64,000 bases of DNA from Streptomyces sp. SAT1 (GCF_001654495.1 NZ_CP015849.1:4563501-4627500), one strand, 5' to 3'. Shown: positions 1 through 9,113, counted from the stretch's first letter. Numbers and translations are program-made. Notes: generated by a model not told the origin, from the letters alone.

Positions 1-1
1 C

Positions 2-688
2 AGCTCCTCCAGCGGCCAGCAGGTCGTCGGCCACTGGTTCGGCGCCAACCGCCTCGACTTCCGCCCCGAGCAGTACTGGAAGGAAGGCTCCACCGTCACG
101 CTCAAGCTCGACCTCGACGGCGTCCAGGGCGCGCAGGGCGTCTACGGCGTCCAGCAGAAGACGGTCACCTTCCACATCGGCCGCAACCAGGTCTCCTACG
201 TCGACGCGAAGACCAAGCAGATGAAGGTCACGCGGAACGGAAAGACCGTCAAGACCATCCCGATCTCAGCCGGTTCGCCCGAGCACACCACCTACGAGGG
301 CGCGATGGTGATCTCGGAGAAGTTCACCCAGACCCGGATGAACGGCGCGTCGGTCGGCTTCACGGACTCCGACGGCAAGGGCGAGTACGACATCAAGGAC
401 GTCCCGCACGCCATGCGCCTGACCACCTCCGGCACCTTCATCCACGGCGCCTACTGGAACGCGCCGTCCGTCTTCGGCAGCGCCAACACCAGCCACGGCT
501 GCGTCGGCCTCCAGGACACGAAGGGCGCCAAGGACACCAAGACGCCCGCCGCGTGGTTCTACAACCACTCCCTGGTCGGTGACGTCGTCGTGGTCCAGCA
601 CACCGGCGACAGGACCGTCTCCCCGGACAACGGCCTCAACGGCTGGAACATGACCTGGTCCAAGTGGAAGGCCGGCTCCGCCGCCTGA
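2..688 (+). CDS. L,D-transpeptidase, C-terminal part (5' end outside window)
   Basis: The frame is open from the first bases of the window, so the gene begins upstream. The visible part starts with an Ig-like domain (motif HWFGANRLDFRPEQYW) and continues into a YkuD catalytic domain. That domain carries the FIHGAYW histidine and the SHGCVGL motif; its cysteine, the nucleophile of this family, is encoded at 500-502. These are exported enzymes that make 3-3 cross-links in peptidoglycan. The order Ig-like then YkuD is the usual Streptomyces form, and such proteins often carry a lipoprotein signal, which would lie upstream here. The TGA stop is followed by a GC-rich gap before the ABC permease gene. 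Family assignment is secure; the particular paralogue cannot be named. Confidence 0.92.
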   Translation, partial: SSSSGQQVVGHWFGANRLDFRPEQYWKEGSTVTLKLDLDGVQGAQGVYGVQQKTVTFHIGRNQVSYVDAKTKQMKVTRNGKTVKTIPISAGSPEHTTYEGAMVISEKFTQTRMNGASVGFTDSDGKGEYDIKDVPHAMRLTTSGTFIHGAYWNAPSVFGSANTSHGCVGLQDTKGAKDTKTPAAWFYNHSLVGDVVVVQHTGDRTVSPDNGLNGWNMTWSKWKAGSAA

Positions 689-828
689 CCCGCCCCGTAC
701 CGCGCACCGGCGCCGCTCCTTTGAAGGGGCGGCGCCGTTCGCTGTGCCGCGGCCGTCCGCCGGGCTTCTCATCCTTCTTTTATGACGGGCTTATCCCTTC
801 ATCACGGGACGTCCCTAGCTTGCGGCGC

Positions 829-2316
829 ATGTTCTTCACCTACCTGAGGCGCGAGCTGCGCCGCCGCAGAAAGGCGGCCCTCGTCGTCGCCTCCGGTCTC
901 GCGCTGGGGATCGCCCTGGTCATCGTGGTCACCTCCGTGTCCGACGGCATGAGCAAGGCCCAGGACAAGGTCCTCCAGTCGCTCTACGGGCTGGGCACGG
1001 ACATGACCGTGACCAAGGCGGCCACGCCCGCCTCCGGCGAGTCCCAGCGCCCGCGCTTCAAGTTCGACGCGAAGGGCGACGGCGACAGCACCAGCCAGAG
1101 CAGCGACATGGTCCGGGCGCAGGGCTTCACCACCCTGCCCGCCGCCACGGTGACCCAGGTCGCCGGGCAGAAGGGCGTCTCCGCCGCCGTCGGCGGGCTC
1201 AGCCTCACTGTCGTCAAGGTCGACGGCCAGTTCACCCGCGGCCAGTTCCGGATGCGCGACGGCGGGAGCGGCGGGAGCGGCGGGAGCGGCGAGGGCGGCC
1301 GGCGCGGCGCCCAGCCCACCCCGCAGGGCGAGGTCGAGGGCGGCGGCGCCGACTTCGACGTCAACCAGTACACGGTCTACGGCACCGACGTCACCCAGCC
1401 CGCGCTCGGCCCGCTGACCTCCTCGAAGATCACCGACGGCCGTACCTTCAAGACCACCGAGACCGACGCCGCGGTCGCCGTCGCCGACGCGGCCTACGCC
1501 AAGGAGAAGAAGCTCGCGGTCGGCTCCACGGTCACCGTCAAGAACGTGAAATACCAGGTGATCGGCATCGCCACCGCCACCAGCGGCGACGCGGCGGCCA
1601 ACCTCTACCTGCCGCTGAAGCAGGCGCAGACGCTCAGCGGCGACAAGGACAAGGTCACCACCGTCTACGTCAAGGCGGCCGGCTCCCAGCAGATCGACTC
1701 CGTCAAGAGCGCTATCCAGAAGAACGTCCCGGGGACCACGGTCACCACCTCCGCCGACCTCGCGAAGACCGTCTCCGGGTCCCTGTCCACCGCCTCCGAC
1801 CTGGCCTCCAACGTCGGCACATGGCTGTCCGTCGCGGTGCTGATCGCCGCGTTCCTGGTCGCCGGGCTGCTGACCTCCTCGGCGGTCTCCCGCCGGGTGC
1901 GCGAGTTCGGCACGCTCAAGGCGCTGGGCTGGCGGTCCGGCCGGGTGACCCGGCAGGTGGTCGGCGAGGCCGTCGTCAACGGCCTGGTCGGCGGTGTCCT
2001 CGGCATCGCGCTCGGCCTGGCGGGCGCGTACGCCGTGACCGCGATCAGCCCGACGCTCCAGGCGCAGCTCGGCTCCTCCGGCGCGGGCTCCGGCGGCTTC
2101 GGGCGCGGTGGCTACGGCGGGGGCGGGGGCGGCTTCGGCGGTCCCGGCCGGCAGACGGCGAAGTCCCTCGACGTCGCGCTCACCGCGCCGGTCGGCCTCA
2201 CCACCATCGCCGTCGCGGTCGGCCTCGCGGTGGCCGGCGGGCTCATCGCGGGCGCGTTCGGCGGCTGGCGCGCCTCACGGCTGCGCCCGGCGGACGCCCT
2301 GCGCCGCGTCGAGTAA
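829..2316 (+). CDS. MacB/FtsX-type ABC transporter permease
   Basis: This 495-residue membrane protein is the permease partner of the ATPase encoded at 2485. The ATG at 829 starts directly with basic residues (MFFTYLRRELRRRRK) followed by a first membrane helix at about residues 17-40, as expected for the MacB_PCD architecture. A longer in-frame reading from 664 overlaps the preceding gene and was not used. A large extracytoplasmic domain follows, then an FtsX C-terminal domain with three helices containing the typical GTLKALGW stretch. Two low-complexity glycine runs are unusual: a GGS repeat around 1261-1290 and a Gly/Phe/Tyr-rich loop around 2085-2150 between the last helices. Substrate unknown; this class exports or acts mechanically on envelope substrates. 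Confidence 0.88.
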   Translation: MFFTYLRRELRRRRKAALVVASGLALGIALVIVVTSVSDGMSKAQDKVLQSLYGLGTDMTVTKAATPASGESQRPRFKFDAKGDGDSTSQSSDMVRAQGFTTLPAATVTQVAGQKGVSAAVGGLSLTVVKVDGQFTRGQFRMRDGGSGGSGGSGEGGRRGAQPTPQGEVEGGGADFDVNQYTVYGTDVTQPALGPLTSSKITDGRTFKTTETDAAVAVADAAYAKEKKLAVGSTVTVKNVKYQVIGIATATSGDAAANLYLPLKQAQTLSGDKDKVTTVYVKAAGSQQIDSVKSAIQKNVPGTTVTTSADLAKTVSGSLSTASDLASNVGTWLSVAVLIAAFLVAGLLTSSAVSRRVREFGTLKALGWRSGRVTRQVVGEAVVNGLVGGVLGIALGLAGAYAVTAISPTLQAQLGSSGAGSGGFGRGGYGGGGGGFGGPGRQTAKSLDVALTAPVGLTTIAVAVGLAVAGGLIAGAFGGWRASRLRPADALRRVE

Positions 2317-2484
2317 CGCCCGCACGCCCGCGTACGAAGGGCCGCGCCCGCGTACGACGGAGACCCGCGCCCGCCTACGCAGGGGTCCCGCGCCCGCGTA
2401 CGGAGGCGCCCGTGGTCTCCGTACGCCACCGGCGTCCGCGCCCCCCCGCCACCCGTCCTCTCCAGGAGCCCAGGAGCCATCCAC
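2317..2484 (+). repeat. short direct repeats between permease and ATPase genes
   Basis: The 168-bp gap between the two ABC genes contains at least four imperfect copies of a unit like CGCGCCCGCGTACG spaced about 25 bp apart (about 2320-2410). No open frame here looks like a gene. The repeats may be a relic of slippage or a transcript structure tuning expression of the ATPase. Confidence 0.5.
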
Positions 2485-3180
2485 ATGTACGAACTCAGCG
2501 GCGTCACCAAGCACTACACCCGGGGCAAGCAGACGGTCCACGCCCTCGACGGTGTCGACCTGACCATCGGCGACGGTGACCGGCTGGTCATCCAGGGGCC
2601 CACCGGCGGCGGCAAGTCGACCCTGCTCCAGATGCTCGGCGGGCTGGACCGGCCGACCTCGGGCGAGGTCGTGCTCGACGGCACCGACCTGGCCGGACTC
2701 TCCGAGGCCCGGCTCACCCGGGTGCGCAGCGAGAACATCGGCTTCGTCTTCCAGTCCTTCAACCTGATCCCCACGCTGACCGCGCAGGAGAACGTGGAGA
2801 CCGCCCTCGTCCCGCTCGGCGTCAAGGCCCGCGAACGCCGCGAACGCGCCGCCGAGGCGCTGACGTCGGTCGGCCTCGGCGAACGGCTCGGCCATCTGCC
2901 CGGCGAGATGTCCGGCGGCCAGCAGCAGCGCGTCGCCATCGCCCGCGCGCTGGTCAAGCGACCCAAGGTGCTGCTCGCCGACGAACCCACCGGCAACCTG
3001 GACGAGTCGACCCGCGACGAGATCATGGGCGTGCTCGAAGGTCTGTGGAAGGAGCACGGGCTGACGTTCGTCATGGTCACCCACGACTCCACGATCGCGA
3101 AGAAGGCCCCGCGCCTGGCGACCCTGCGCAAGGGCCGCATCACCGTCAAGGAGAACACCGCGGGCCCGGTCACGGCCTGA
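2485..3180 (+). CDS. ABC transporter ATP-binding protein (MacB/LolD type)
   Basis: This 231-residue ATPase powers the adjacent FtsX-type permease. It has Walker A GPTGGGKST at about residues 38-46, the Q-loop (FVFQSFNLIP), signature MSGGQQQRVAIARAL, Walker B VLLADEPTGNLD and the switch histidine in VTHDS. The NLIPTLTAQENVE stretch is typical of MacB/LolD-type ATPases. The length matches a single stand-alone nucleotide-binding domain. The gene is co-oriented with the permease and probably cotranscribed. It ends 23 bp before the convergent regulator gene, with no obvious strong hairpin between them. Confidence 0.92.
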   Translation: MYELSGVTKHYTRGKQTVHALDGVDLTIGDGDRLVIQGPTGGGKSTLLQMLGGLDRPTSGEVVLDGTDLAGLSEARLTRVRSENIGFVFQSFNLIPTLTAQENVETALVPLGVKARERRERAAEALTSVGLGERLGHLPGEMSGGQQQRVAIARALVKRPKVLLADEPTGNLDESTRDEIMGVLEGLWKEHGLTFVMVTHDSTIAKKAPRLATLRKGRITVKENTAGPVTA

Positions 3181-3203
3181 CCCGCACACGCCCCCCGGCG
3201 CCG

Positions 3204-4139
3204 CTACGGCGTCGGGCTGCCGCTCCCCGTCCGTGTCGCGTCCGCGCCCCAGCTGGCCAGCAGGCGCAGCGACTCGACCGACGGGGAGTCCGGCTCGGGG
3301 TGGTAGACGGTCATGGTCAGCTCGCTGCCGTCGGCGACCTTGAACGACTCGTAGCGCAGGGCCAGTTCACCGACGAGCGGATGGCGCAGCAGCTTGACGC
3401 CGTGGCTCTTCTCCTTGACGTCGTGCGTGGCCCACAGGCGGCGGAAGTCCTCGCTCTTCACGGACAGCTCGCCGACCAGCGCCGACAGCCGCGGGTCGTC
3501 CGGATAGCAGCCGGCCTCCATGTGCAGCGAGAGCACGACGTCGATCGCCTTCTGCTCCCAGTCGACGTACAGGTCGCGGGTCTCCGGGTGCAGGAAGACC
3601 AGCCGGGCCCAGTTCCGCTCCGGCGCGGGCAGTTGGGACCAGTCGCCGAAGACGGCCGCCGCCATGCGGTTCCAGGCCAGCAGCTCCGAGCGCCGTCCGA
3701 CGATGTACGCCGGGACGCCGTCCATCGTGTCCAGGAGCTGCCGCAGCGAGGGCCGCACCTGCTGGGCCGGAGCGCTCTGCCGCTTCTTGTGCTTGGGCTT
3801 GGCCAGATGGGTCAGATGGGCGTGCTCGGCGTCGGTCAGGCGCAGCGCGCGGGCGATGGAGTCCAGCACCTCGGCGGAGACATTGCGGCCGTTGCCCTGC
3901 TCCAGGCGCGTGTAGTACGCCACCGAGACCCCGGCGAGCTGGGCCAGCTCCTCGCGGCGCAGCCCGGGGACCCGGCGGTGGCGCCCGTAGTGCGGCAGCC
4001 CGACGTCCTCCGGCCGCAGCCGGGCGCGGCGGGTCCGCAGGAACTCGCTCAGCTCGGCCCGGCGCTCCAGACCGGCCCCGGCGTCCGCGCCGACGCTCGG
4101 GCCGACTCCGGGGGTGGCGCTGTCCGGCTTGTCGTCCAT
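3204..4139 (-). CDS. XRE-family regulator with MmyB-like ligand-binding domain
   Basis: This 311-residue protein has an N-terminal Cro/C1-type helix-turn-helix (RRVPGLRREELAQLAGVS, then YYTRLEQGN) at about residues 55-85. An MmyB-like sensor domain follows (PAYIVGRRSELLAWNRMA, then RNWARLVFLHPETRDLY). In actinobacteria such regulators usually sit divergently beside a single oxidoreductase gene and control it. Here the partner is the zinc alcohol dehydrogenase at 4353. The ATG at 4139 was chosen because it opens the conserved protein; the same frame runs far upstream only as an antisense shadow. Ligand unknown. Confidence 0.88.
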   Translation of the reverse strand: MDDKPDSATPGVGPSVGADAGAGLERRAELSEFLRTRRARLRPEDVGLPHYGRHRRVPGLRREELAQLAGVSVAYYTRLEQGNGRNVSAEVLDSIARALRLTDAEHAHLTHLAKPKHKKRQSAPAQQVRPSLRQLLDTMDGVPAYIVGRRSELLAWNRMAAAVFGDWSQLPAPERNWARLVFLHPETRDLYVDWEQKAIDVVLSLHMEAGCYPDDPRLSALVGELSVKSEDFRRLWATHDVKEKSHGVKLLRHPLVGELALRYESFKVADGSELTMTVYHPEPDSPSVESLRLLASWGADATRTGSGSPTP

Positions 4140-4352
4140 ACGTCCAGTATCACCGCTCCTACGCACCGCATCCTGCCCCCGCCAGTGGTAGGCACGCTGG
4201 TCGTAGGCAGAGGCGTGGCCTGGGTGAACGGCGCCCGAGCGGGCACTGTGGAGGGCGTGCCCGGCACGAAGGCAATGGCAGCACGAGGCAGCCGCGAGGC
4301 AGCACAGAAGGCAGCCGGGCACGGCAGGCAACCACCGAGGAGAACCCTCCGC
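4140..4352. promoter_or_regulatory. divergent promoter region, regulator / alcohol dehydrogenase
   Basis: This 213-bp region separates the divergent regulator and dehydrogenase starts. Short related repeats occur near the regulator side (TGGTAGGCA and TCGTAGGCA about 4184-4210, and CTCCTACGCA near 4157). They are plausible operator half-sites for the regulator encoded at 3204. A GAGGAG ribosome site lies just upstream of the dehydrogenase ATG. Promoter hexamers were not resolved. Confidence 0.4.
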
Positions 4353-5393
4353 ATGACCACCGTCGCCGCATACGCCGCGCCCGCAGCGAAGGCACCGCTG
4401 GAGCGCACCACCATCGAACGCCGGGCAGTCGGCGAGTTCGATGTGCTGATCGACATCAAGTTCGCGGGCATCTGCCACTCGGACATCCACCAGGCCCGCG
4501 AGGGCTGGGGCGAGGCCGTCTTCCCGATGGTCCCCGGCCACGAGATCGCGGGTGTCGTCTCCGAGGTCGGCCCCGGCGTCACCCGCCACGCCGTCGGCGA
4601 CCGGGTGGGCGTCGGCTGCATGGTCGACTCCTGCCGCACCTGCGAGAACTGCGCCGCGGGCCTGGAGCAGTACTGCACCAGCCGCCCCACCTGGACGTAC
4701 AACGCCGTCGGCAAGGACGGGAAGCCCACCTACGGCGGCTACTCCCAGAAGATCGTGGTCGACGAGAACTACGTCGTCCGCATCCCCGACGGCCTGGCCC
4801 TGGACGTGGCCGCCCCGCTGCTGTGCGCCGGCATCACCACGTACTCCCCGCTGAAGCACTGGAACACCGGCCCCGGCAAGAAGGTCGCCGTGGTGGGCTT
4901 CGGCGGCCTGGGCCATGTCGGCGTCAAGCTGGCCCACGCGCTCGGCGCGGAGGTGACCGTCCTCTCGCAGTCCCTGCGCAAGCAGGACGACGGGCTGCGC
5001 CTGGGCGCCGACCACTACCACGCCACCAGCGACCCGGAGACGTTCGAGCGGCTCAAGGGCAGTTTCGACCTGATCCTCAACACGGTCTCGGCGCCGCTCG
5101 ACTTCCCGGCCTTCCTGTCCCTGCTGCGCCTGGACGGCGCCATGGTGAACGTCGGCCTGCCCGAGGAGCCGGTGCAGATCCCCTACGGCGCCCTCTTCGG
5201 CAACCGCCGCAACCTCACCAGCTCCAACATCGGCGGTATCGCCGAGACCCAGGAGATGCTCGACTTCTGCGCCGCCCACGGCATCGGCGCCGAGATCGAA
5301 CTGATCGACGCGTCCCGCGTCAACGAGGCGTACGAACGCGTCCAGTCCAGCGACGTCCGCTACCGCTTCGTGATCGACACCTCGACGATCTGA
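4353..5393 (+). CDS. zinc-dependent alcohol dehydrogenase (CAD/YahK-like)
   Basis: This 346-residue medium-chain dehydrogenase oxidises or reduces alcohol/aldehyde pairs with NAD(P). Catalytic-zinc residues are visible in GICHSDIHQ and the GHEIAGVV motif. The structural zinc site has four cysteines in the stretch around DSCRTCENCAAGLEQYC. The Rossmann motif VVGFGGLGHVG is at about residues 174-184. The pattern is that of the cinnamyl-alcohol-dehydrogenase subgroup (AdhC/YahK), which tends to prefer NADP(H). It starts at the ATG after AGGAGAA. Control by the divergent XRE regulator is inferred from position. Confidence 0.9.
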   Translation: MTTVAAYAAPAAKAPLERTTIERRAVGEFDVLIDIKFAGICHSDIHQAREGWGEAVFPMVPGHEIAGVVSEVGPGVTRHAVGDRVGVGCMVDSCRTCENCAAGLEQYCTSRPTWTYNAVGKDGKPTYGGYSQKIVVDENYVVRIPDGLALDVAAPLLCAGITTYSPLKHWNTGPGKKVAVVGFGGLGHVGVKLAHALGAEVTVLSQSLRKQDDGLRLGADHYHATSDPETFERLKGSFDLILNTVSAPLDFPAFLSLLRLDGAMVNVGLPEEPVQIPYGALFGNRRNLTSSNIGGIAETQEMLDFCAAHGIGAEIELIDASRVNEAYERVQSSDVRYRFVIDTSTI

Positions 5394-5442
5394 CCCCGAC
5401 CGGCCCCGGTCCTGGTGCCGGCACCCCGGTCCCGTGCCGGCC

Positions 5443-5481
5443 CCACCGCCACCGCCTGCACCGTGCGGGCGGTGGCGGTGG
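5443..5481. terminator. GC-rich hairpin between convergent genes
   Basis: Two 14-bp arms (CCACCGCCACCGCC and its complement) flank an 11-nt loop, giving a strong stem between the dehydrogenase stop and the convergent gene ending at 5564. It would work in both directions. There is no U-tract, as is usual in Streptomyces. Confidence 0.6.
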
Positions 5482-5563
5482 CGCGTCGCCTTCGGGCGGA
5501 GCGGGCCGCCTGCGCGCGACCCCGACTCCGACCCCGACCGGTCGTCGAGTGCCCCCGGCCCGG

Positions 5564-6682
5564 TCACTGGGGCAGGGTCGCCGGGCTTCCGCCGTTCGCC
5601 TCGTAGCCGGCCACCGCGAGCGCGCGGTAGACGGCGAACTCGGCGGCGGGGTCCTCGGAGAGGATCCAGGGGAGGGCGCCGACATGGCCGTCGATGTGTA
5701 TGAGCTGGTTCATGGCCTCGGCCCAGCGCTCGGAGCGGACCAGGAAGAAGACGAGCAGATGGCGCACGTGCGCGGCCATCGGGTCGCCGGGGCGGGCGGA
5801 GTGGAGGGCGTGCAGGGCGCCGTGGACCGCCTTGGTGACGACTTCGCTCTGGTAGAACCCGCGGACCAGGTTCACCTCCGGCAGGTGCTCGAAGACCGCG
5901 AAGAGCGGCATGGCGGCCAGCAGCGAGCCCCGCGGGGCGCGCGCCGCGGCGGCCTCGGCGAACTCCATGGCCAGCTCCCGCGAGCCCTGCCACTTCTCGC
6001 ACCAGTAGTGCAGCGCCGCCAGATGGGCGCCCATGTGGGTGGGGGCGCGGTCCAGGATCTTCAGCCAGAGCTGCTCGAACTCCGACCGGGAGTAGGCCAG
6101 GCCGCGCGCCACCGACAGCTCGGTGATGTACGGCACGGGGTCGCCGGGGGCCAGCAGCGCGGCCCGGCCGCAGGACTCCCTGGCCTCCTCCATGATGATC
6201 CGGAACTCGTCCGTCCCCGGCGTCGACGTCCGCCACGCCTGCTGCACCAGGAACTCGGCGTGCACCGCGGCGCCGCCCGCGTCCTTGGGCGCCTCGGCCC
6301 GCCACACCCGCAGCCACTGGCCGCCGGGCGTCTCGCTGACCCCGCCCGGACGCTGCTGCAGCTCCAGCGAGGCGGCACCGGCGAACGCCTGCACACGCTG
6401 CCAGCGCAGCTCGCCCGCCGCCTCGGTGCCCGCCAGCAGCTGGGCCGCGGCGCGGTAGTCCTGGGTGCGCTGCACCAGGTCCAGCACGTCCAGCAGGTCC
6501 TGGTCGGGGCCGGGCATGCGGACGTCCAGCTCCTCCTGGCGCACGAACCCGTAGTCCGCCGGGTCCGCGGCGTCCGGGTGTCCCGGCGGGACCTGCTCGA
6601 TGCCGCCGCGCCTGCGCCTGAGGAAGGGGAGCAGCACGAAGCTCAGCAGGACCACTGCTGTCAGGACCCAGAGAATCTCCAT
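5564..6682 (-). CDS. membrane-anchored hypothetical protein, helical repeat-like
   Basis: The 372-residue protein begins with one membrane segment (MEILWVLTAVVLLSFVLLPF) and a basic stop-transfer patch (RRRRGG). A long, mostly alpha-helical cytoplasmic region follows. Its spacing and recurring Trp/Leu/Ala pairs resemble tetratricopeptide-like scaffolds, although no clean TPR consensus is visible. I do not recognise a family with a known function. It is convergent with the dehydrogenase gene, and its start lies 127 bp from the divergent metB gene. Confidence 0.75.
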   Translation of the reverse strand: MEILWVLTAVVLLSFVLLPFLRRRRGGIEQVPPGHPDAADPADYGFVRQEELDVRMPGPDQDLLDVLDLVQRTQDYRAAAQLLAGTEAAGELRWQRVQAFAGAASLELQQRPGGVSETPGGQWLRVWRAEAPKDAGGAAVHAEFLVQQAWRTSTPGTDEFRIIMEEARESCGRAALLAPGDPVPYITELSVARGLAYSRSEFEQLWLKILDRAPTHMGAHLAALHYWCEKWQGSRELAMEFAEAAAARAPRGSLLAAMPLFAVFEHLPEVNLVRGFYQSEVVTKAVHGALHALHSARPGDPMAAHVRHLLVFFLVRSERWAEAMNQLIHIDGHVGALPWILSEDPAAEFAVYRALAVAGYEANGGSPATLPQ

Positions 6683-6809
6683 GCCTCAAGCGAACCAGAC
6701 CGCGCCGACAATTGGCCAACCTGCGCCCCGGCCTGTGGAAAACCCCGGCCGCACCGCCGCCGCGCCCGGTGTCCCGCGCCGGTGCCCCGGGAGCACTACG
6801 CTCGGGCCC

Positions 6810-7964
6810 ATGAGCGACGAGCACATCAGTCAGCACTTCGAGACCCTCGCGATCCACGCGGGCAACACCGCCGATCCCCTCACCGGCGCGGTCGTCCCGC
6901 CGATCTACCAGGTCTCGACCTACAAGCAGGACGGCGTGGGCGGTCTGCGCGGCGGCTACGAGTACAGCCGCAGCGCCAACCCCACCAGGACCGCCCTGGA
7001 GGAGAACCTCGCCGCCCTGGAGGGCGGCCGCCGGGGCCTCGCGTTCGCGTCCGGGCTGGCGGCCGAGGACTGCCTGCTGCGCACGCTGCTCGCCCCGGGC
7101 GATCACGTCGTGATCCCGAACGACGCCTACGGCGGCACGTTCCGCCTGTTCGCCAAGGTCGTCTCCCGCTGGGGCGTGGAGTGGTCGGTCGCCGACACCA
7201 GCGACCCGGCCGCCGTACGGGCCGCCCTCACCCCGCGGACCAAGGCCGTGTGGGTGGAGACGCCCTCCAACCCGCTGCTCGGCATCACCGACATCGCCGC
7301 CGTCGCCCAGGTCGCCCGGGACGCCGGAGCGAAGCTGGTCGTGGACAACACCTTCGCCACCCCCTACCTCCAGCAGCCGCTGGCGCTCGGCGCCGACGTG
7401 GTCGTGCACTCGCTGACCAAGTACATGGGCGGCCACTCGGACGTCGTCGGCGGCGCGCTGATCGTGAGCGACACCGCGCTCGGGGACGAGCTGGCGTACC
7501 ACCAGAACGCCATGGGCGCGGTCGCCGGGCCCTTCGACTCCTGGCTGGTGCTGCGCGGCACCAAGACGCTCGCGGTGCGCATGGACCGGCACAGCGAGAA
7601 CGCCGGGAAGGTCGCCGACATGCTGTCCCGGCACCCGCGGGTGACACGGGTCCTGTACCCGGGGCTGCCCGACCACCCGGGCCACGAGGTCGCCGCCAAG
7701 CAGATGAAGGCGTTCGGCGGCATGGTCTCCTTCCGCGTCGAGGGCGGCGAGGAGGCGGCCGTGGCGGTCTGCGACCGGGCGAAGGTGTTCACGCTCGGCG
7801 AGTCGCTGGGCGGTGTCGAGTCCCTGATCGAGCACCCGGGGCGCATGACCCACGCCTCCGCGGCGGGCTCCGCCCTGGAGGTCCCGGCCGACCTGGTCCG
7901 GCTCTCCGTGGGCATCGAGAACGTCGACGACCTGTTGGAAGACCTCCAGCAGGCCCTCGGCTAG
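6810..7964 (+). CDS. metB: cystathionine gamma-synthase
   Basis: This 384-residue PLP enzyme of the Cys/Met metabolism family makes cystathionine from an activated homoserine ester and cysteine. The phosphate-binding motif EYSRSANPTR is at residues 51-60. The PLP lysine is in VVHSLTKYMGGHSD (Lys204). The substrate region near SLGGVESLIEHPGRMTHAS matches MetB and cystathionine gamma-lyase types, which are hard to separate by sequence alone. In actinobacteria the enzyme may also act as a lyase. The ATG at 6810 gives the conserved N terminus. Confidence 0.9.
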   Translation: MSDEHISQHFETLAIHAGNTADPLTGAVVPPIYQVSTYKQDGVGGLRGGYEYSRSANPTRTALEENLAALEGGRRGLAFASGLAAEDCLLRTLLAPGDHVVIPNDAYGGTFRLFAKVVSRWGVEWSVADTSDPAAVRAALTPRTKAVWVETPSNPLLGITDIAAVAQVARDAGAKLVVDNTFATPYLQQPLALGADVVVHSLTKYMGGHSDVVGGALIVSDTALGDELAYHQNAMGAVAGPFDSWLVLRGTKTLAVRMDRHSENAGKVADMLSRHPRVTRVLYPGLPDHPGHEVAAKQMKAFGGMVSFRVEGGEEAAVAVCDRAKVFTLGESLGGVESLIEHPGRMTHASAAGSALEVPADLVRLSVGIENVDDLLEDLQQALG

Positions 7965-8018
7965 CCGGTACGAGCCGCTGGTGGGGCGCCGCCCGGTGCC
8001 CCACCGGCGGGCCCTCGG

Positions 8019-8058
8019 CGCCCCCACCGGCCGGTGGGGGCGCCCCCACCGGCCGGTG
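8019..8058. terminator. 24-bp perfect palindrome plus repeat arm
   Basis: Positions 8019-8042 form a perfect palindrome made of CGCCCCCACCGG and its complement. Another copy of most of the arm follows at 8043-8058. It lies between the convergent ends of metB and the 82-residue gene, so it fits a bidirectional terminator. Confidence 0.65.
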
Positions 8059-8067
8059 CCCGGTGCC

Positions 8068-8316
8068 TCACCAGCCGGTCACGGGCGGGGTCGTCTGCGA
8101 GGGCGGCTGAGCCCAGGGGCGTACCGTCAGCGCCCACACGGTGAACGCCACCACCGCGGCGCACAGCAGTAGCCACAGGGCGCGCCGGGCCACCGTCCGG
8201 CGGCGCAGCATGCGCCCGCCGCGGCGCACGGCGTCCTCGTACAGCCCGGCGGGCACCTGCGGCGGTGTCTGCTCCAGGAGCCGCCGTACGGCCGCCTCAC
8301 GTTCCGCTCTGTTCAC
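8068..8316 (-). CDS. small single-pass membrane protein downstream of sigma factor
   Basis: The 82-residue product starts at a GTG (VNRAEREAAVRRLLEQ). It has a cytoplasmic N-terminal part containing PPQVPAGLYEDAVRRGGR, one membrane helix (about residues 46-64) and a short proline-rich tail. It lies 68 bp behind the SigE-like sigma gene on the same strand. That position and topology (short cytoplasmic N terminus, one helix) suggest an accessory membrane partner of the sigma factor. The length is too small for a normal anti-sigma zinc domain, and no HxxxCxxC motif is present. Function not established. Confidence 0.65.
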   Translation of the reverse strand: MNRAEREAAVRRLLEQTPPQVPAGLYEDAVRRGGRMLRRRTVARRALWLLLCAAVVAFTVWALTVRPWAQPPSQTTPPVTGW

Positions 8317-8384
8317 ATCCGCCCCCGTCGTTCCCTCTGCGCCTGCGCTCCCCGTCCCCGCGTCCGGCCGTGCGTGCCCCGCGG

Positions 8385-8888
8385 CTACGAGGGTGCCGCC
8401 CTGCGGCCGCTGGCGGCCGGGACGGGACGGGCGGGCGCGCGAGTGAGGGTGGCGATGGCCCGGTCGCCGATGACGCGGACACGTTCGGAGGGCAGACCGA
8501 GCAGCGCGGCGGCCTGCTCCTCGGCGACGCCCTCGTACAGCCGGAGGACGACGACCAGACGCTCCTGCGGGGTGAGCACGGCCAGGGTGCCGGGCGGCTC
8601 CGGGCGGCCGCGGCCCCGCACCCCGTGCTGGTGCCACGCCTCGCGGGCGAACCGCGCGGCCAGCGCCTGCCGGGCCCGCTCGTAGGGGTCCTCGCCGCGC
8701 AGCCGGTCCCAGCACGCGTACGTGTGCGCGAGGGCCAGGGTCAGCAGACGCCGCGCGCGCGGGTTGTCGTCCGGGGCCTCCGCGGTGAGCAGGGTGGCGG
8801 TGTGCAGCAGCCGTCCGGCCGCGCCCGCGACGAACGCCTCGAAGTCCCGCGCCCGGCGTACGCCGTTCGACACCTGCCGCTCTCGCAC
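8385..8888 (-). CDS. SigE-like sigma-70 family factor
   Basis: This 167-residue sigma-like protein has a weak region 2 (FEAFVAGAAGRLLHTATLLT) and a clear region 4 (LTPQERLVVVLRLYEGVAEEQAAALLG, then SERVRVIGDRAIATL). It would direct RNA polymerase to a small regulon. The GTG at 8888 was chosen because GGAGG lies four bases upstream and the product then begins with the expected VRERQ sequence. A reading from 9002 is possible but adds unlikely residues. The gene is followed by the small membrane protein gene at 8068. Confidence 0.78.
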   Translation of the reverse strand: MRERQVSNGVRRARDFEAFVAGAAGRLLHTATLLTAEAPDDNPRARRLLTLALAHTYACWDRLRGEDPYERARQALAARFAREAWHQHGVRGRGRPEPPGTLAVLTPQERLVVVLRLYEGVAEEQAAALLGLPSERVRVIGDRAIATLTRAPARPVPAASGRRAAPS

Positions 8889-9113
8889 CACGCCTCCTGC
8901 CAGGCGATCCGGAAGACGGGATCCGGCCGGGCACGCGCCACGAGAAGCGGTGCGGCCGGGGCCCCGGGTCTCATACCAGGCCAGCGGCGGGCCGCCGGTC
9001 AAGAGCCGCGCAGGAGGCGGCCCGGGGGGAGAGAGAAGGGGGAGGCAGCCCCGGCCGGGCGGCGCGGCGGCGGAACGGCCGGGAAGGCGGGCGAACGGCC
9101 AGGGGCCAGGGGG

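Noticed and set aside
3204..8027. A 1607-codon minus-strand open frame
   Set aside because: Only its 3' end (3204-4139) is a gene. The remainder is the GC-rich antisense of the dehydrogenase and metB genes.
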